Shown one piece after another: positions 34,156 to 42,364 of a stretch of 64,000 nt of DNA. Source of the stretch: UBA3792 sp045114775. GTDB lineage: Bacteria > Bacillota > Clostridia > Christensenellales > CAG-138. The DNA lies in contig JBGULC010000044.1 in assembly GCA_045114775.1 (NCBI GenBank), forward strand, positions 62,001 through 126,000. The letters are read 5' to 3'. Positions within the stretch are counted from its first letter, which is position 1. Every line of letters begins with the position of its first letter. Below the pieces are notes generated by a model that worked only from the letters and a program-made list of their open reading frames with translations, was not told the DNA's origin and ran no database searches. The position numbers and the translations under genes were made by a program.

Positions 34156-34985
34156 TGTTTGATCCTACTCCCGCCATGGCCGGATGGTTCGGCTATCCGC
34201 TCGAATTAAACGACCGCCTGCGTCTCATCCGGGACGCGGGCTTTCGCGGCGTGCTCCTCTGGTGGGCGGTCGAGTCGGCGTACGAGCCGCCCGTGCCCGA
34301 AAAGGTCGAGACCGCGGCAAAGTACGGGCTTTCCGTCGTCAACGCGCATCTGCAGTTTGCAAAGATGAACACGCTGTGGCAGCCCGGGTACGAGGGCGAG
34401 CACTACGCGGCGGAGCTTGCGGGGTTGATTGCCGAAGCGGGCGTGTACGGCGTACCGACGCTTGTTGTGCATCTTACGCGATCTGTTACTCCCCCGCCGT
34501 TTTCGGAGCTCGGGTTCTCCCGTTTTCTCCGTCTCTGCGAAGTCGCGGAGCGCGCGAACGTGGATCTTGCGTTTGAAAATTTACGCGCGCCGGAATACCT
34601 CTATGAGTTTCTGCAGCGCGTCGATTCCCCGCGCGTCGGCGTCTGCTTCGACGCCGGACACAACCATGTCTTCTGCCCCGACCGGCGGATCTGCGTCGAT
34701 TTTGCGGATCGCATCAAGGCTGTGCATCTGCACGACAACGACGGCACGCGCGACGCGCACAACCTCCCCGGCGACGGTACGATCGACTGGTCCGAGGTTC
34801 GGCGCGAGCTTCTCGCCTCCGCCTATGCGGGTCCGTGGTCGCTTGAGATCGAGCACGCGCAGACCTCGGAGTTCGGCAAAGCGCTGCTTTCCCCCGCGGA
34901 CGATCCCTACTACGGCATGGAGCCCGAGGAATACCTTGCAAAGGCGTTCCAGGCACATCAGAAGCTCATCCGCGGCACGTTGTAA
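34155..34985 (+). CDS. Sugar phosphate isomerase/epimerase-like TIM barrel
   Basis: 276 residues, AP-endonuclease-2-like barrel. Metal ligands are plausible in LAFENLR, CFDAGHNH, VHLHDND and SLEIEH. Members isomerise or dehydrate sugars, inositols or hydroxypyruvate. Its ATG shares a base with the SDR stop codon (TAATG), so it is coupled with the SPT-like pair; how a barrel isomerase serves that pathway is unknown, perhaps a polar head-group. Confidence 0.75.
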   Translation: MFDPTPAMAGWFGYPLELNDRLRLIRDAGFRGVLLWWAVESAYEPPVPEKVETAAKYGLSVVNAHLQFAKMNTLWQPGYEGEHYAAELAGLIAEAGVYGVPTLVVHLTRSVTPPPFSELGFSRFLRLCEVAERANVDLAFENLRAPEYLYEFLQRVDSPRVGVCFDAGHNHVFCPDRRICVDFADRIKAVHLHDNDGTRDAHNLPGDGTIDWSEVRRELLASAYAGPWSLEIEHAQTSEFGKALLSPADDPYYGMEPEEYLAKAFQAHQKLIRGTL

Positions 34986-35002
34986 TCAATAACGCATATA
35001 CG

Positions 35003-35031
35003 AAAAGGTCCTCTTCCGAGGACCTTTTTTC
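35003..35031 (+). terminator. Terminator of the SPT-like operon
   Basis: AAAAGGTCCTC-TTCC-GAGGACCTTTTTT; symmetric, may also act on the minus-strand GNAT gene. Confidence 0.9.
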
Positions 35032-35089
35032 AATCGTCAGGAGAACCGTCTGCCTGTCACTGTTCCCCTGCCGCACATAACTGTTATGT

Positions 35090-35569
35090 TCACTCTGTCA
35101 CTTTACGAAAAATCCGCTCTCCGTCTGATGATGTACGAGAAAACGCAAACCCATTCCGGATATAAAAGCGTTCAGCCATTCTGACAGGAACAAGCTCTAT
35201 ATACGTTGCTCCCAATGATTGAAGATGTTTTTCGACCATTCGATATACAGCAGAACCGACACCGGAGTTTCTATACGCTGCACATACATAGAAGTTGTTG
35301 ATATAGCCTTTGTACCATTCCTCGTGGAACGAATAGGTAATCAATCCAACGCAGACTCCATTTTCTATAATCCGCATCATAAAATACGGATTATGCTCCT
35401 GAAGCGTCTGCTCAATCATATGTGCGTTCAGTTCATCATTGTGAAGATCGTCAATGTTCTCTTGATATTCTTCTTCGTCGCACACTTCTCTCAGATACGA
35501 ACTGAACAAATCATAGAAATCATCCCATTCATCTTTTTTCTGTAAATCAAATCGTATCAGTTCGATCAT
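35090..35569 (-). CDS. GNAT-family N-acetyltransferase
   Basis: 159 residues. GNAT core with acetyl-CoA loop YRNSGVGSAVYRMVEKH and ending RFYIRNGFAFSR. The N-terminal part is acidic (EVCDEEEYQENIDDLHND). Substrate unknown. The gene is clearly AT-richer than its surroundings, and the ribosome-binding site is weak, both suggesting recent acquisition. Confidence 0.85.
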   Translation of the reverse strand: MIELIRFDLQKKDEWDDFYDLFSSYLREVCDEEEYQENIDDLHNDELNAHMIEQTLQEHNPYFMMRIIENGVCVGLITYSFHEEWYKGYINNFYVCAAYRNSGVGSAVYRMVEKHLQSLGATYIELVPVRMAERFYIRNGFAFSRTSSDGERIFRKVTE

Positions 35570-35647
35570 AGCCTATAACAACTCTTTCCAAGACAAGGGA
35601 ACGGTTCTCCTGACGCTCCGAAGGGACAAAATCCCGGCTATGACGCT

Positions 35648-36664
35648 TTACGCATCATAGCCGTTCGGGTTCATGGACTGCCAGTGGTAGCCGGTTTTAC
35701 ACATATTGACAAGATCGCGTTTGGCAACCCAACCGAGAAGCTCCTTTGCAAGCGACGGATCGGCGTAGTTTTCCGCGACGTCGCCGGGGCGGCGGTCCAC
35801 GATCTCATACGGAATCTTCACGCCGTTCGCGTCCTCGTAGGCATGGATGACGTCGAGCACGGAATAGCCCGTTCCGGTGCCGAGGTTGATCGCGATCGCG
35901 CCGGTGTGCGCGTCGGCGTATTCGAGCGCGCGAAGGTGTCCCACCGCAAGGTCGACCACATGGATATAGTCGCGCACGCCCGTGCCGTCCGGCGTCGGGT
36001 AGTCGTTGCCGAACACGCGAAGTTTTTTCAGCTTTCCGGTCGCGACCTGATTGATGTACGGCAGCAGGTTATTCGGAATGCCCTGCGGGTCCTCGCCGAT
36101 GAGGCCCGAATCGTGCGCGCCGATCGGGTTGAAGTACCGAAGAAGCACCACGGACATCTCGGGATTCGCTGCGGCGAAGTCCGAAAGGATCTGCTCGCCC
36201 ATAAACTTCGTCCAGCCGTACGGGTTCGTGCACCAGCGCGGCGCGTCCTCTTTGATCGGGACCTTCGGAATGCCGTAAACCGTCGCCGACGAGCTGAACA
36301 CGATGTGCCGCACGTCGAACTCCTTCATGCATTCCAAAAGCGTCAGGTTCGCGTCGAGGTTGTTTCGGTAATACTCGACGGGCTTTGCGACGCTCTCGCC
36401 GACGGCTTTGAGTCCCGCAAAGTGGATGATCGCGCCGAAATCGTGCGCTCTGAACAGCGCGCGCATCGCGTCTTTGTCGCAGACGTCGACTTTTACGAAG
36501 CCCGGACGCTTGCCCGTGATCGTTTCGATGCGGTCCAATACCGCTTCCTTGGAATTATAGAGGTTATCCGCGATCAGCACGTCATAGCCCGCGTTTAATA
36601 GTTCCACCACGGTATGCGAGCCGATGTAGCCCGCGCCGCCCGTTACCAGGATCGTTTTGTTCAT
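35648..36664 (-). CDS. galE: UDP-glucose 4-epimerase
   Basis: 338 residues. Interconverts UDP-glucose and UDP-galactose using bound NAD. GGAGYIGSH near the N-terminus, catalytic Ser in SSSATVYG and Tyr-x3-Lys in NPYGWTK, LRYFNPIGAH and RDYIHVVDLA further on. GGAGG 7 nt before the ATG. It stands alone, not with Leloir genes, so it may serve polysaccharide precursors. Confidence 0.96.
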   Translation of the reverse strand: MNKTILVTGGAGYIGSHTVVELLNAGYDVLIADNLYNSKEAVLDRIETITGKRPGFVKVDVCDKDAMRALFRAHDFGAIIHFAGLKAVGESVAKPVEYYRNNLDANLTLLECMKEFDVRHIVFSSSATVYGIPKVPIKEDAPRWCTNPYGWTKFMGEQILSDFAAANPEMSVVLLRYFNPIGAHDSGLIGEDPQGIPNNLLPYINQVATGKLKKLRVFGNDYPTPDGTGVRDYIHVVDLAVGHLRALEYADAHTGAIAINLGTGTGYSVLDVIHAYEDANGVKIPYEIVDRRPGDVAENYADPSLAKELLGWVAKRDLVNMCKTGYHWQSMNPNGYDA

Positions 36665-36692
36665 AGCACATCCTCCGTCATGATTTTGATTT

Positions 36693-36721
36693 ATTATACA
36701 GGAACACCGTCGGAATTGCAA
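36693..36721 (-). promoter_or_regulatory. Promoter of galE
   Basis: Minus strand TTGCAA (36716-36721), 17 bp, TATAAT (36693-36698). Confidence 0.65.
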
Positions 36722-36791
36722 CCGTTTGCGCGTATCAAACCGCCGGGAATGGGCAACACTACCGGAAAAAGAAGGAAGAAGGACACGCACT

Positions 36792-37316
36792 ATGAAGGCA
36801 ACCGGCATCGTACGCCGTATCGACGAACTCGGCAGGATCGTGATCCCGAAGGAGATCCGCCGCGTGCTCCGCATCCGCGAAGGCGATCCGATCGAGATCT
36901 TCACCGACGCGGACGCGATCGTTCTGAAAAAATACGCGCGCATCCGCGAGCTCGGCGACTATGCCGAAACCTACTGTCAGGCGCTTTGCGGCGCTCTGGG
37001 CTTTTCCGCGGGCGTGACCGATACCGAGGCCGTGGCGTATGCGTCCGGCGCGCTCAAAAAGACGCTGCTGCACGCCGCTCTTTCGGAAGCGTACGTCGAC
37101 CGGATGCGGCAGCGGCAGACCGTGCTTGCGCCGGAGGGATACGCGCTTTTGAAGGACCTCCCCGCCTTGCGTCTTGCCGCCGTACCGATCGTGAGCAACG
37201 GAGACGTGCACGGCAGCGTTCTCATCGCGACCGACGACGCAAGGCTCCGCCTTTCCGACACGGAGCTTTCGATCCTCAAGACCGCGGCGCTCTACCTCGG
37301 CAAGCAGCTCGAGTGA
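36792..37316 (+). CDS. spoVT: Stage V sporulation regulator SpoVT (AbrB-type)
   Basis: 174 residues, close to the Bacillus protein. The swapped-hairpin AbrB DNA-binding domain (ATGIVRRIDELGRIVIPKEI) occupies the first ~50 residues, followed by a GAF-like domain. SpoVT adjusts SigG-dependent forespore gene expression. Start chosen at 36792 because GAAGG lies about 9 nt upstream and the conserved MKATGIVRR begins there; the frame opens earlier. Transcribed divergently from galE; I could not identify a convincing SigG promoter. Confidence 0.9.
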   Translation: MKATGIVRRIDELGRIVIPKEIRRVLRIREGDPIEIFTDADAIVLKKYARIRELGDYAETYCQALCGALGFSAGVTDTEAVAYASGALKKTLLHAALSEAYVDRMRQRQTVLAPEGYALLKDLPALRLAAVPIVSNGDVHGSVLIATDDARLRLSDTELSILKTAALYLGKQLE

Positions 37317-37383
37317 CGGTCACCGCGGCAAAAGCGAACGCATATCCTCCGGCAGCGGCGCGGAAAATGTCAGAATAATCGCG

Positions 37384-37418
37384 AGGACCGATTCGCGTAT
37401 AACGGATCGGTCCTTAGC
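37384..37418. terminator. Possible terminator between spoVT and the lipoprotein gene
   Basis: Perfect 9-bp stem AGGACCGAT / ATCGGTCCT between convergent genes, but only a short T-run follows. Confidence 0.45.
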
Positions 37419-37447
37419 TTATCAGATCGCTGTGTGGTTGCGCCGGA

Positions 37448-39031
37448 TCAATCGATCACGTCGACCCGGTAGATGATGTATTCTTCTCCCTGCAGAATGT
37501 AGAGATGACCGTTGGAGTATCTGAATGTGTTAGTGATCGAATACTCGTCGCTCACGAACAGGATATCCCCGTTGGCGATATTCAGCAGCGTCGGTCTGTC
37601 GTTCATATTTACAGCCACAAGCAGCGGCATCGAATCGCTGTCTGGCACAGACGTGCGCCCTTCCTTTGCTTCGAGCGTGAAATCCTTATTCTCAAGGATC
37701 AGCATCGCTTCATCCTCGCTGTGGTCGACGGCTTTTTTGAGCAGCAGGCCTTCGACATCCTCTCCCTTGATGACCGTTCCGTCCGGATAAATGAGGCCTT
37801 CACCGCCGTCCTCATATGTCAGTCTCATAAAGCCGTAAGCTTCGGGACACGCAAACGTCACATGATCTTCCGCAGTTATGATCGCTTTGCCCTCGGTATC
37901 CATGACAAGGCTGTACCCGTTTTCGTCGCTTCCGTACAAGAACGATCCGTCGAAGTTCGGGGTATATTTGAACGGCAGAAGCTCGATCTGTTTGCCGGTG
38001 CGGTCAAAAAGCGTCCCGGTCTTTGTGTCGTAATCATAATAGTAAAACAGCTGACCGCCGTTGTAGATGCAGCGCGGATCATCGTCGAGCACAGCGATCT
38101 CATTCAGATCGCCGTCGTAAACGATATATTTATTGTCCTCCGTGCGTTTCAGCAGCAGGCCGAACTGGAAACTGCCGTCAAAGTCTGCGACCGGATTGCC
38201 GTTCAGGTCATAGATCGCTTTTCTCTTGCTGAAATACAGCTTATCGCCGATTTCGTAGACGTCATACGATTCCGTGCTTTCGGTCCGCTTGAGGTCGCCG
38301 ACGAAGCGTCCCTCGACCATATCGTAATACAGCGCGTAACCGGCATAAAGCTTATCGCCCTCGTCGGGCATCAAGGAGAACCGACTGCTCGTCACATACA
38401 TAAACGCGTCTCTCTCGTCGCTCACTTCTTCCGTCGCGTAGCTGACTTCGATGAACCGTTTGCTGTCATGTATATCGTCGATGATGGCGGCGGATACCGG
38501 AATCGACACGGTGCCGTCGGCTTTGACGAGTCCGACGCAGTTTACGCCCTTGTCTATCTGATAGACGAGCCAGGTGTCGTTGATAAAGGGTTCCACATAG
38601 TCATAGGTCTCGCCGAGCGCGTTGTTCCCGTTGGCATCCAACAGTTCATACTTACCGTCTTCGGTTGATACGAACATGCCTTGGGATCTGATCCTTGCTC
38701 GCTTGATGACAGACGCGTCGACCGATCCGACCTTCGTCAGCTTGATCGTCATGCCGAGAAGGTCGCTGGAAGTGATCAGCTCTGACGGCAGTTCGGCAGC
38801 CGCTTCGGGTTCCGGCTTGGGATCGGGTTCCTGTTCGGGATCGGGCTCCGGTTCGGGATCGGGCTCCGGTTCGGACACGGGTTCGGATTCCGGTTTTTGC
38901 TCGGAAACGGGTTCCGATGCGGGCTTGTTCGCTGCCTCGGGATCCTTCTTGTCGGTATTACCGGTCTTTGCACAGCCGACGACCGCCAGCAGCATCAGAA
39001 CGGCGAGTACCCAAACGATGGCTTTTTTCAT
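37448..39031 (-). CDS. Large lipoprotein with acidic Pro/Glu linker
   Basis: 527 residues. Signal peptide with lipobox AVVGC, then about 60 residues of E-P-D repeats (for example EPEPDPEPEPDPEQEPDPKP) that probably span the wall, then a long beta-rich body with repeated short units such as LVKADGTVSIPV, IYDLNGNPVADFDG, VMDTEGKAIITAED and IYPDGTVIKGED. These resemble WG-type or propeller repeats of surface proteins. No enzymatic motif. Function unknown. Confidence 0.75.
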   Translation of the reverse strand: MKKAIVWVLAVLMLLAVVGCAKTGNTDKKDPEAANKPASEPVSEQKPESEPVSEPEPDPEPEPDPEQEPDPKPEPEAAAELPSELITSSDLLGMTIKLTKVGSVDASVIKRARIRSQGMFVSTEDGKYELLDANGNNALGETYDYVEPFINDTWLVYQIDKGVNCVGLVKADGTVSIPVSAAIIDDIHDSKRFIEVSYATEEVSDERDAFMYVTSSRFSLMPDEGDKLYAGYALYYDMVEGRFVGDLKRTESTESYDVYEIGDKLYFSKRKAIYDLNGNPVADFDGSFQFGLLLKRTEDNKYIVYDGDLNEIAVLDDDPRCIYNGGQLFYYYDYDTKTGTLFDRTGKQIELLPFKYTPNFDGSFLYGSDENGYSLVMDTEGKAIITAEDHVTFACPEAYGFMRLTYEDGGEGLIYPDGTVIKGEDVEGLLLKKAVDHSEDEAMLILENKDFTLEAKEGRTSVPDSDSMPLLVAVNMNDRPTLLNIANGDILFVSDEYSITNTFRYSNGHLYILQGEEYIIYRVDVID

Positions 39032-39078
39032 ATTTTCCTCCTTGGTTTTTACATGTTTGCGTGATACGCAGCATTCAA

Positions 39079-39106
39079 ATTATAGCACAGATTTCCTGTT
39101 TGGCAA
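39079..39106 (-). promoter_or_regulatory. Promoter of the large lipoprotein gene
   Basis: Minus strand TTGCCA (39101-39106), 16 bp, TATAAT (39079-39084). Confidence 0.55.
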
Positions 39107-39117
39107 CCGGATTTCTT

Positions 39118-40005
39118 TCACAAAAGCCCTTCGTTCGACATGATCAACCGCATATCCTCCGGCAGCGGCGCGGAAAACGTCAGCGTTTCGCCCGTGATCG
39201 GATGCACAAAGGTGAGCGCCGCCGCGTGCAGCGCAGGGCGGTCGATCCGGTCGCTCCGCGTTCCGTAGAGCCAGTCGCCGACGAGCGGATGCCCGATGTA
39301 CGCCGTGTGCACCCGAAGCTGATGCGTCCGCCCGGTGACCGGAACGAGCCGCTCGAGCGTCATGCCGTTCTCCGTTTTCAAAGCTTCCAGAAAGCTCCTC
39401 GCCTCCGCGCCGTCCGTTCTGACGCAGCGCTGATAGGTCGAGTCCGGCAGCGGTCCGATCGGCGCGTCGATCACGATCCGCTCCCGTTCGGGGACGCCCT
39501 CCACGATCCCGAGATACGTCTTTTGAAACAGTCCCGCATGCTGGATCGCCTTCATCCGCGCGTGGATATACCCGCTTTTCGCAACGGTCATAAGCCCCGT
39601 CGTACCCTTGTCGAGCCGGCTCACCGGATGCGGATTTTCGCGTTCCGTCCACAGCGCTGCAAGCGCGTTTTCGACCGTGGGTTCTTTCGGATCCCGCGCC
39701 GGATGGACCGCAAGGTCCGCGGGCTTAGAAAGCACCGCGAGCCATTCGTCCTCATAGACGATTTGAATCGGGTATGGAATCGGCGCGATCGGCAGCCGTT
39801 CCGGGTCCGCGGGATCGAAGGCGACGACGTCGCCCGTCGCGGTCCTCGCCGTTGTGTAGACCGGCTCGCCGTTCAGAAGCAGCGCGCCGCGGCGACGCTT
39901 GAGCCTTCTCAGGTACGATTCCGAGACCGCGTAGGCGTCTTGAAGGACGTCCTGAACCGTTCTTCCCGCTTCCTGCGCTTCGATTGTGTGCGTCAGCATT
40001 TTCAT
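39118..40005 (-). CDS. RluA-family rRNA/tRNA pseudouridine synthase
   Basis: 295 residues from the ATG at 40005. N-terminal S4 domain (VSESYLRRLKRRRGALLLNG) and catalytic HPVSRLDKGTTGLM with the essential Asp; RTHQLRVH closes the active site. It isomerises uridine in rRNA or tRNA; which site is unknown. Two starts compete: ATG at 40005, preceded by a -10 box so close that the mRNA would be leaderless, and ATG at 40059, which overlaps the upstream stop as ATGA but would add an unusual 18-residue extension. Confidence 0.88.
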   Translation of the reverse strand: MKMLTHTIEAQEAGRTVQDVLQDAYAVSESYLRRLKRRRGALLLNGEPVYTTARTATGDVVAFDPADPERLPIAPIPYPIQIVYEDEWLAVLSKPADLAVHPARDPKEPTVENALAALWTERENPHPVSRLDKGTTGLMTVAKSGYIHARMKAIQHAGLFQKTYLGIVEGVPERERIVIDAPIGPLPDSTYQRCVRTDGAEARSFLEALKTENGMTLERLVPVTGRTHQLRVHTAYIGHPLVGDWLYGTRSDRIDRPALHAAALTFVHPITGETLTFSAPLPEDMRLIMSNEGLL

Positions 40006-40011
40006 GCGCTC

Positions 40012-40040
40012 AGTATAGCAGAGCGCGGCGGTTTTCGCAA
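40012..40040 (-). promoter_or_regulatory. Promoter of the RluA-family gene (possibly leaderless)
   Basis: Minus strand TTGCGA (40035-40040), 17 bp, TATACT (40012-40017). Normal spacing puts +1 on the A of the ATG at 40005. Confidence 0.5.
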
Positions 40041-40055
40041 GGCGTATTCGCCCGG

Positions 40056-40538
40056 TCATACGCTCGTCCGTTTCTCTGCCGAAGCCCGTTTTTCCTGCGC
40101 AAGTCTCTTGAGCTCCGCCGCCTTTTCGAAAAAGACCTGCGCCATCTGCTCGCTCGTCAGCGTACGCTTGCCGGTCTCCGGCGGGTTCGGTTTCGGCGCA
40201 GGCGCGATCGTCTTCGGTTCGGGTGCGATCGGCTTCGGTTCGGGTTTCGGCGGCTCCTCTTCAAATTCCGGCGCTTCGTAAAGATCCCAGACCGGTCCGA
40301 AGCGACCCTGTCTTCTGCGGGTAAAGCCCAAAGTTTCCAGATCCCGCAAGATCTCGCCGATCCGCTGCTCGGAAACGCCCAGCTCCTCGCCGAGCTGTTT
40401 TTCACGGAATTCCCATCCGTCGGGATGCGCGAGCATGTTTGCGTAAACGCCGAGCTGATCCGGCTGCATGCCCGCAAAGCGCGCGGCGTCGACCGACAGC
40501 GGGACGTACATTCTTCTTTTCTGCATTCGTTTGATCAT
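40056..40538 (-). CDS. Winged-helix DNA-binding protein, phage-replication-like
   Basis: 160 residues. Residues ~20-80 form a winged-helix (YANMLAHPDGWEFREKQLG, then EQRIGEILRDLETLGF) as in phage replication or plasmid initiator accessory proteins. A Pro-Lys linker (KPEPKPIAPEPKTIAPAPKP) and a helical basic tail follow. Start at 40538 has AAGGAGG 9 nt upstream. It diverges from an endolysin cassette across an iteron-like array, and both sides share the same upstream 37-bp sequence. Likely to bind that array. The exact function is unknown. Confidence 0.65.
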   Translation of the reverse strand: MIKRMQKRRMYVPLSVDAARFAGMQPDQLGVYANMLAHPDGWEFREKQLGEELGVSEQRIGEILRDLETLGFTRRRQGRFGPVWDLYEAPEFEEEPPKPEPKPIAPEPKTIAPAPKPNPPETGKRTLTSEQMAQVFFEKAAELKRLAQEKRASAEKRTSV

Positions 40539-40582
40539 GGTTTTCTTCCTCCTTGCCAACAGTATCGCACAAAATACCCCCT

Positions 40583-40619
40583 GAAAATTCCTGAAATAAG
40601 TTCACAATTCGCTGTCCCG
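40583..40619 (-). repeat. Left arm of 37-bp perfect inverted repeat
   Basis: Identical, in opposite orientation, to 41133-41169 (core CGGGACAGCGAATTGTGAAC). Similarity continues about 20 bp on both sides. It lies 45 bp upstream of the winged-helix gene, so is probably its promoter/operator. Confidence 0.9.
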
Positions 40620-40798
40620 TAAAGCGGACGGAACCGCAGCGATATGTACGGTTTCAATGCCTTTCCGTGCGGGGCGCGTCCGGACGGACTGCAGGGGCGG
40701 GTGACGGATATTTCCTGCCTTATACGCCGGAAGCTTCAAGTCTTTCAACCGGGCGGACGCGAAAAGAAGCGTGGTCGCCCTTTCATCCGCACTTTCAG

Positions 40799-40834
40799 GG
40801 CACGGCATTTGACGTGCCGTGCCTGTCTTTTTCT
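40799..40834 (+). terminator. Plus-strand terminator without an obvious gene
   Basis: Perfect 9-bp stem GGCACGGCA / TGCCGTGCC with 7-nt loop then TGTCTTTTTCTC. Upstream on this strand there are only small unconvincing ORFs, so it may end a small RNA. Confidence 0.65.
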
Positions 40835-40867
40835 CACATCTCTCTGAATAGTCAGTCTCCTTTCCCT

Positions 40868-41090
40868 GAGTGAGACGCTTTTTCCTAAGTGAGACTTTCT
40901 TTTCTTTTTGGCTTTATTCCTTAAGTAAGTGAGACTATATAAGTGAGACTTAATGGAAGTGAGACGTACTTCCCTTTCTCACTTCCCTGTCTCACTTCCC
41001 TTTCTCACTTTCCTGTCTCACTTGCATTTCGTACTTTCCTGTCTCACTTCCCTTTCTCACTTGCATTTCGCCCTTCCCTGTCGCACTTAC
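40868..41090. repeat. Iteron-like array of GTGAGAC motifs and 13-bp tandem repeats
   Basis: Five forward GTGAGAC motifs (40870, 40889, 40929, 40943, 40959) are followed by about nine 13-bp units of consensus CTKTCTCACTTCC from about 40972 to 41090, carrying the same heptamer inverted. Two or three units are degenerate (ATTTCGTACTTTC, ATTTCGCCCTTCC). Confidence 0.85.
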
Positions 41091-41132
41091 GCGCCGAAGC
41101 CTGGACGGGACAATCGGATTCCTTCCGTTTTT

Positions 41133-41169
41133 CGGGACAGCGAATTGTGAACTTATTTCAGGAATTTTC
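41133..41169 (+). repeat. Right arm of 37-bp perfect inverted repeat
   Basis: Exact inverse of 40583-40619. It is followed by GGGGGTGCTTTTCTGCTATGAT, matching GGGGGTATTTTGTGCGATACT on the other side, so TATGAT and GATACT are candidate -10 boxes (first 20 bases only are compared). It lies 55 bp upstream of the endolysin gene. Confidence 0.9.
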
Positions 41170-41223
41170 GGGGGTGCTTTTCTGCTATGATGGAGTTGCC
41201 CGGGAAAGGAAAGGTGATTTCTG

Positions 41224-41952
41224 ATGATTGAAACAAAGGAATTGACAACGGCAAACAGGCTTCGGGAGGACTTTCTGAAGCTGCTGCGGGGTCAGATCGG
41301 AACGGGGATCTACGTCTGGGGCGGCAACGGCGAGATCCTCGATGAGATGAAGGACCCGGTCGGCTGGATCCTGCAGCATGAAACGAGCCGCGAGAACGCG
41401 CAGCGTGTGTTCCGTCTCTACGCAAAGCGGGTCGACGGCGGCGTGAAGCCGATCCGCGCCTTCGACTGCTCGGGGCTCGTCTATTGGGCGCTGAAGGCGA
41501 TCGGCGTCCAAAGATCGGACGTTTCGAGCCGCGGGCTTTTTGCGCTCGTGAAGCCGATCGGAGAGAGCGAGCTGCGTCCCGGCGATCTCGTCTTTCATCA
41601 CGACGGGAAGCAGATCGTGCATGTCGGCGTGTGCGACGGAGAGGCGCAGATCGAGTGCCGCGGGCGCGACGTCGGCGTGGTGCGAAACGCGCGTAAGCCC
41701 GGTTATTGGAACCGCTTCGGCAGACTTCCGGCTTTTGCGGTCGAGTCGCAGGAGGTCGTAGCGATCCTCGGCGGATCGGTGCGCGTTCGCGAAGGCGACA
41801 GCGTTGCGTCCCGATGCGTCGGCATCGTGCACAGGGGCGAAACGTACCCGCTGATCGGCGTCGGCGCGTCCGGCTGGTATCGGATCCTGTGGCGCGGGAC
41901 CGAGGTCTGTATCACGAACAAGCCTCAGTACACGGAGGTGCGCCGTGGCTGA
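41224..41952 (+). CDS. NlpC/P60-type endolysin with SH3-like C-terminus
   Basis: 242 residues. Papain-like peptidoglycan endopeptidase: nucleophile in FDCSGLVYWAL (about residue 82) and catalytic His in VHVGVCDG. The C-terminal ~60 residues (GGSVRVREGDSVASR onward) are SH3-like and should bind cell wall. There is no signal peptide, as expected for an enzyme released by a holin. AAAGG lies about 9 nt before the ATG. It overlaps the next gene by 8 bp. Confidence 0.85.
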   Translation: MIETKELTTANRLREDFLKLLRGQIGTGIYVWGGNGEILDEMKDPVGWILQHETSRENAQRVFRLYAKRVDGGVKPIRAFDCSGLVYWALKAIGVQRSDVSSRGLFALVKPIGESELRPGDLVFHHDGKQIVHVGVCDGEAQIECRGRDVGVVRNARKPGYWNRFGRLPAFAVESQEVVAILGGSVRVREGDSVASRCVGIVHRGETYPLIGVGASGWYRILWRGTEVCITNKPQYTEVRRG

Positions 41953-42154
41953 AAAGACTGTGACCGAGATCCTCGAAGCGCTTGCAAGGATCGAAACGGA
42001 CGTCAGGACGATCGCGAAGAACGCCGCGGACCACGAAGCGCGGCTGCGCGTCCTGGAGGGCAAAAGCGGCAAACGAATGGAACAGATCACGGTCTCCGTG
42101 ATCACGGCGGTGCTCGTCGGTCTCGTCGGGTACGCGCTGGGCAAGGTGTTTTGA
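41945..42154 (+). CDS. XhlA-like small membrane protein
   Basis: 69 residues. A helical N-terminal coiled coil (TEILEALARIETDVRTIAKN) and one C-terminal membrane segment (ITVSVITAVLVGLVGYALG), the layout of haemolysin XhlA proteins that assist holins. Between endolysin and holin genes, overlapping the former. Confidence 0.8.
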   Translation: MAEKTVTEILEALARIETDVRTIAKNAADHEARLRVLEGKSGKRMEQITVSVITAVLVGLVGYALGKVF

Positions 42155-42168
42155 GAAAGGAGGAACTT

Positions 42169-42357
42169 ATGCGTCAGAGCAGAAACAAGAGCGTGCTCTT
42201 TTGGATCGGGCTTGTGTCGGCCGTGTATGAAGCGGTGATCTCGAGCCTGATGAGCGCCGGGGTCGTGATGCATCCGGTCGTCGGCGCGATCGGCGTAGCG
42301 CTTGCGACGGTGCTCATCTACTGCAACGGCAACAACCCGAGTCTGAAGGAGTACTGA
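42169..42357 (+). CDS. Phage holin
   Basis: 62 residues. Two hydrophobic segments (VLFWIGLVSAVYEAVI and VVGAIGVALATVLIY) and the tail GNNPSLKEY, typical of phi-LC3/r1t-type holins. Start at 42169 has AAAGGAGG 5 nt upstream. It forms the membrane lesion that lets the endolysin reach the wall. Last gene of the cassette. Confidence 0.85.
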   Translation: MRQSRNKSVLFWIGLVSAVYEAVISSLMSAGVVMHPVVGAIGVALATVLIYCNGNNPSLKEY

Positions 42358-42364
42358 TATGCAA

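Noticed and set aside
40868..41090. Repeat array considered as a CRISPR
   Set aside because: Units are 13 bp, contiguous and partly inverted, with no unique spacers and no cas genes nearby.
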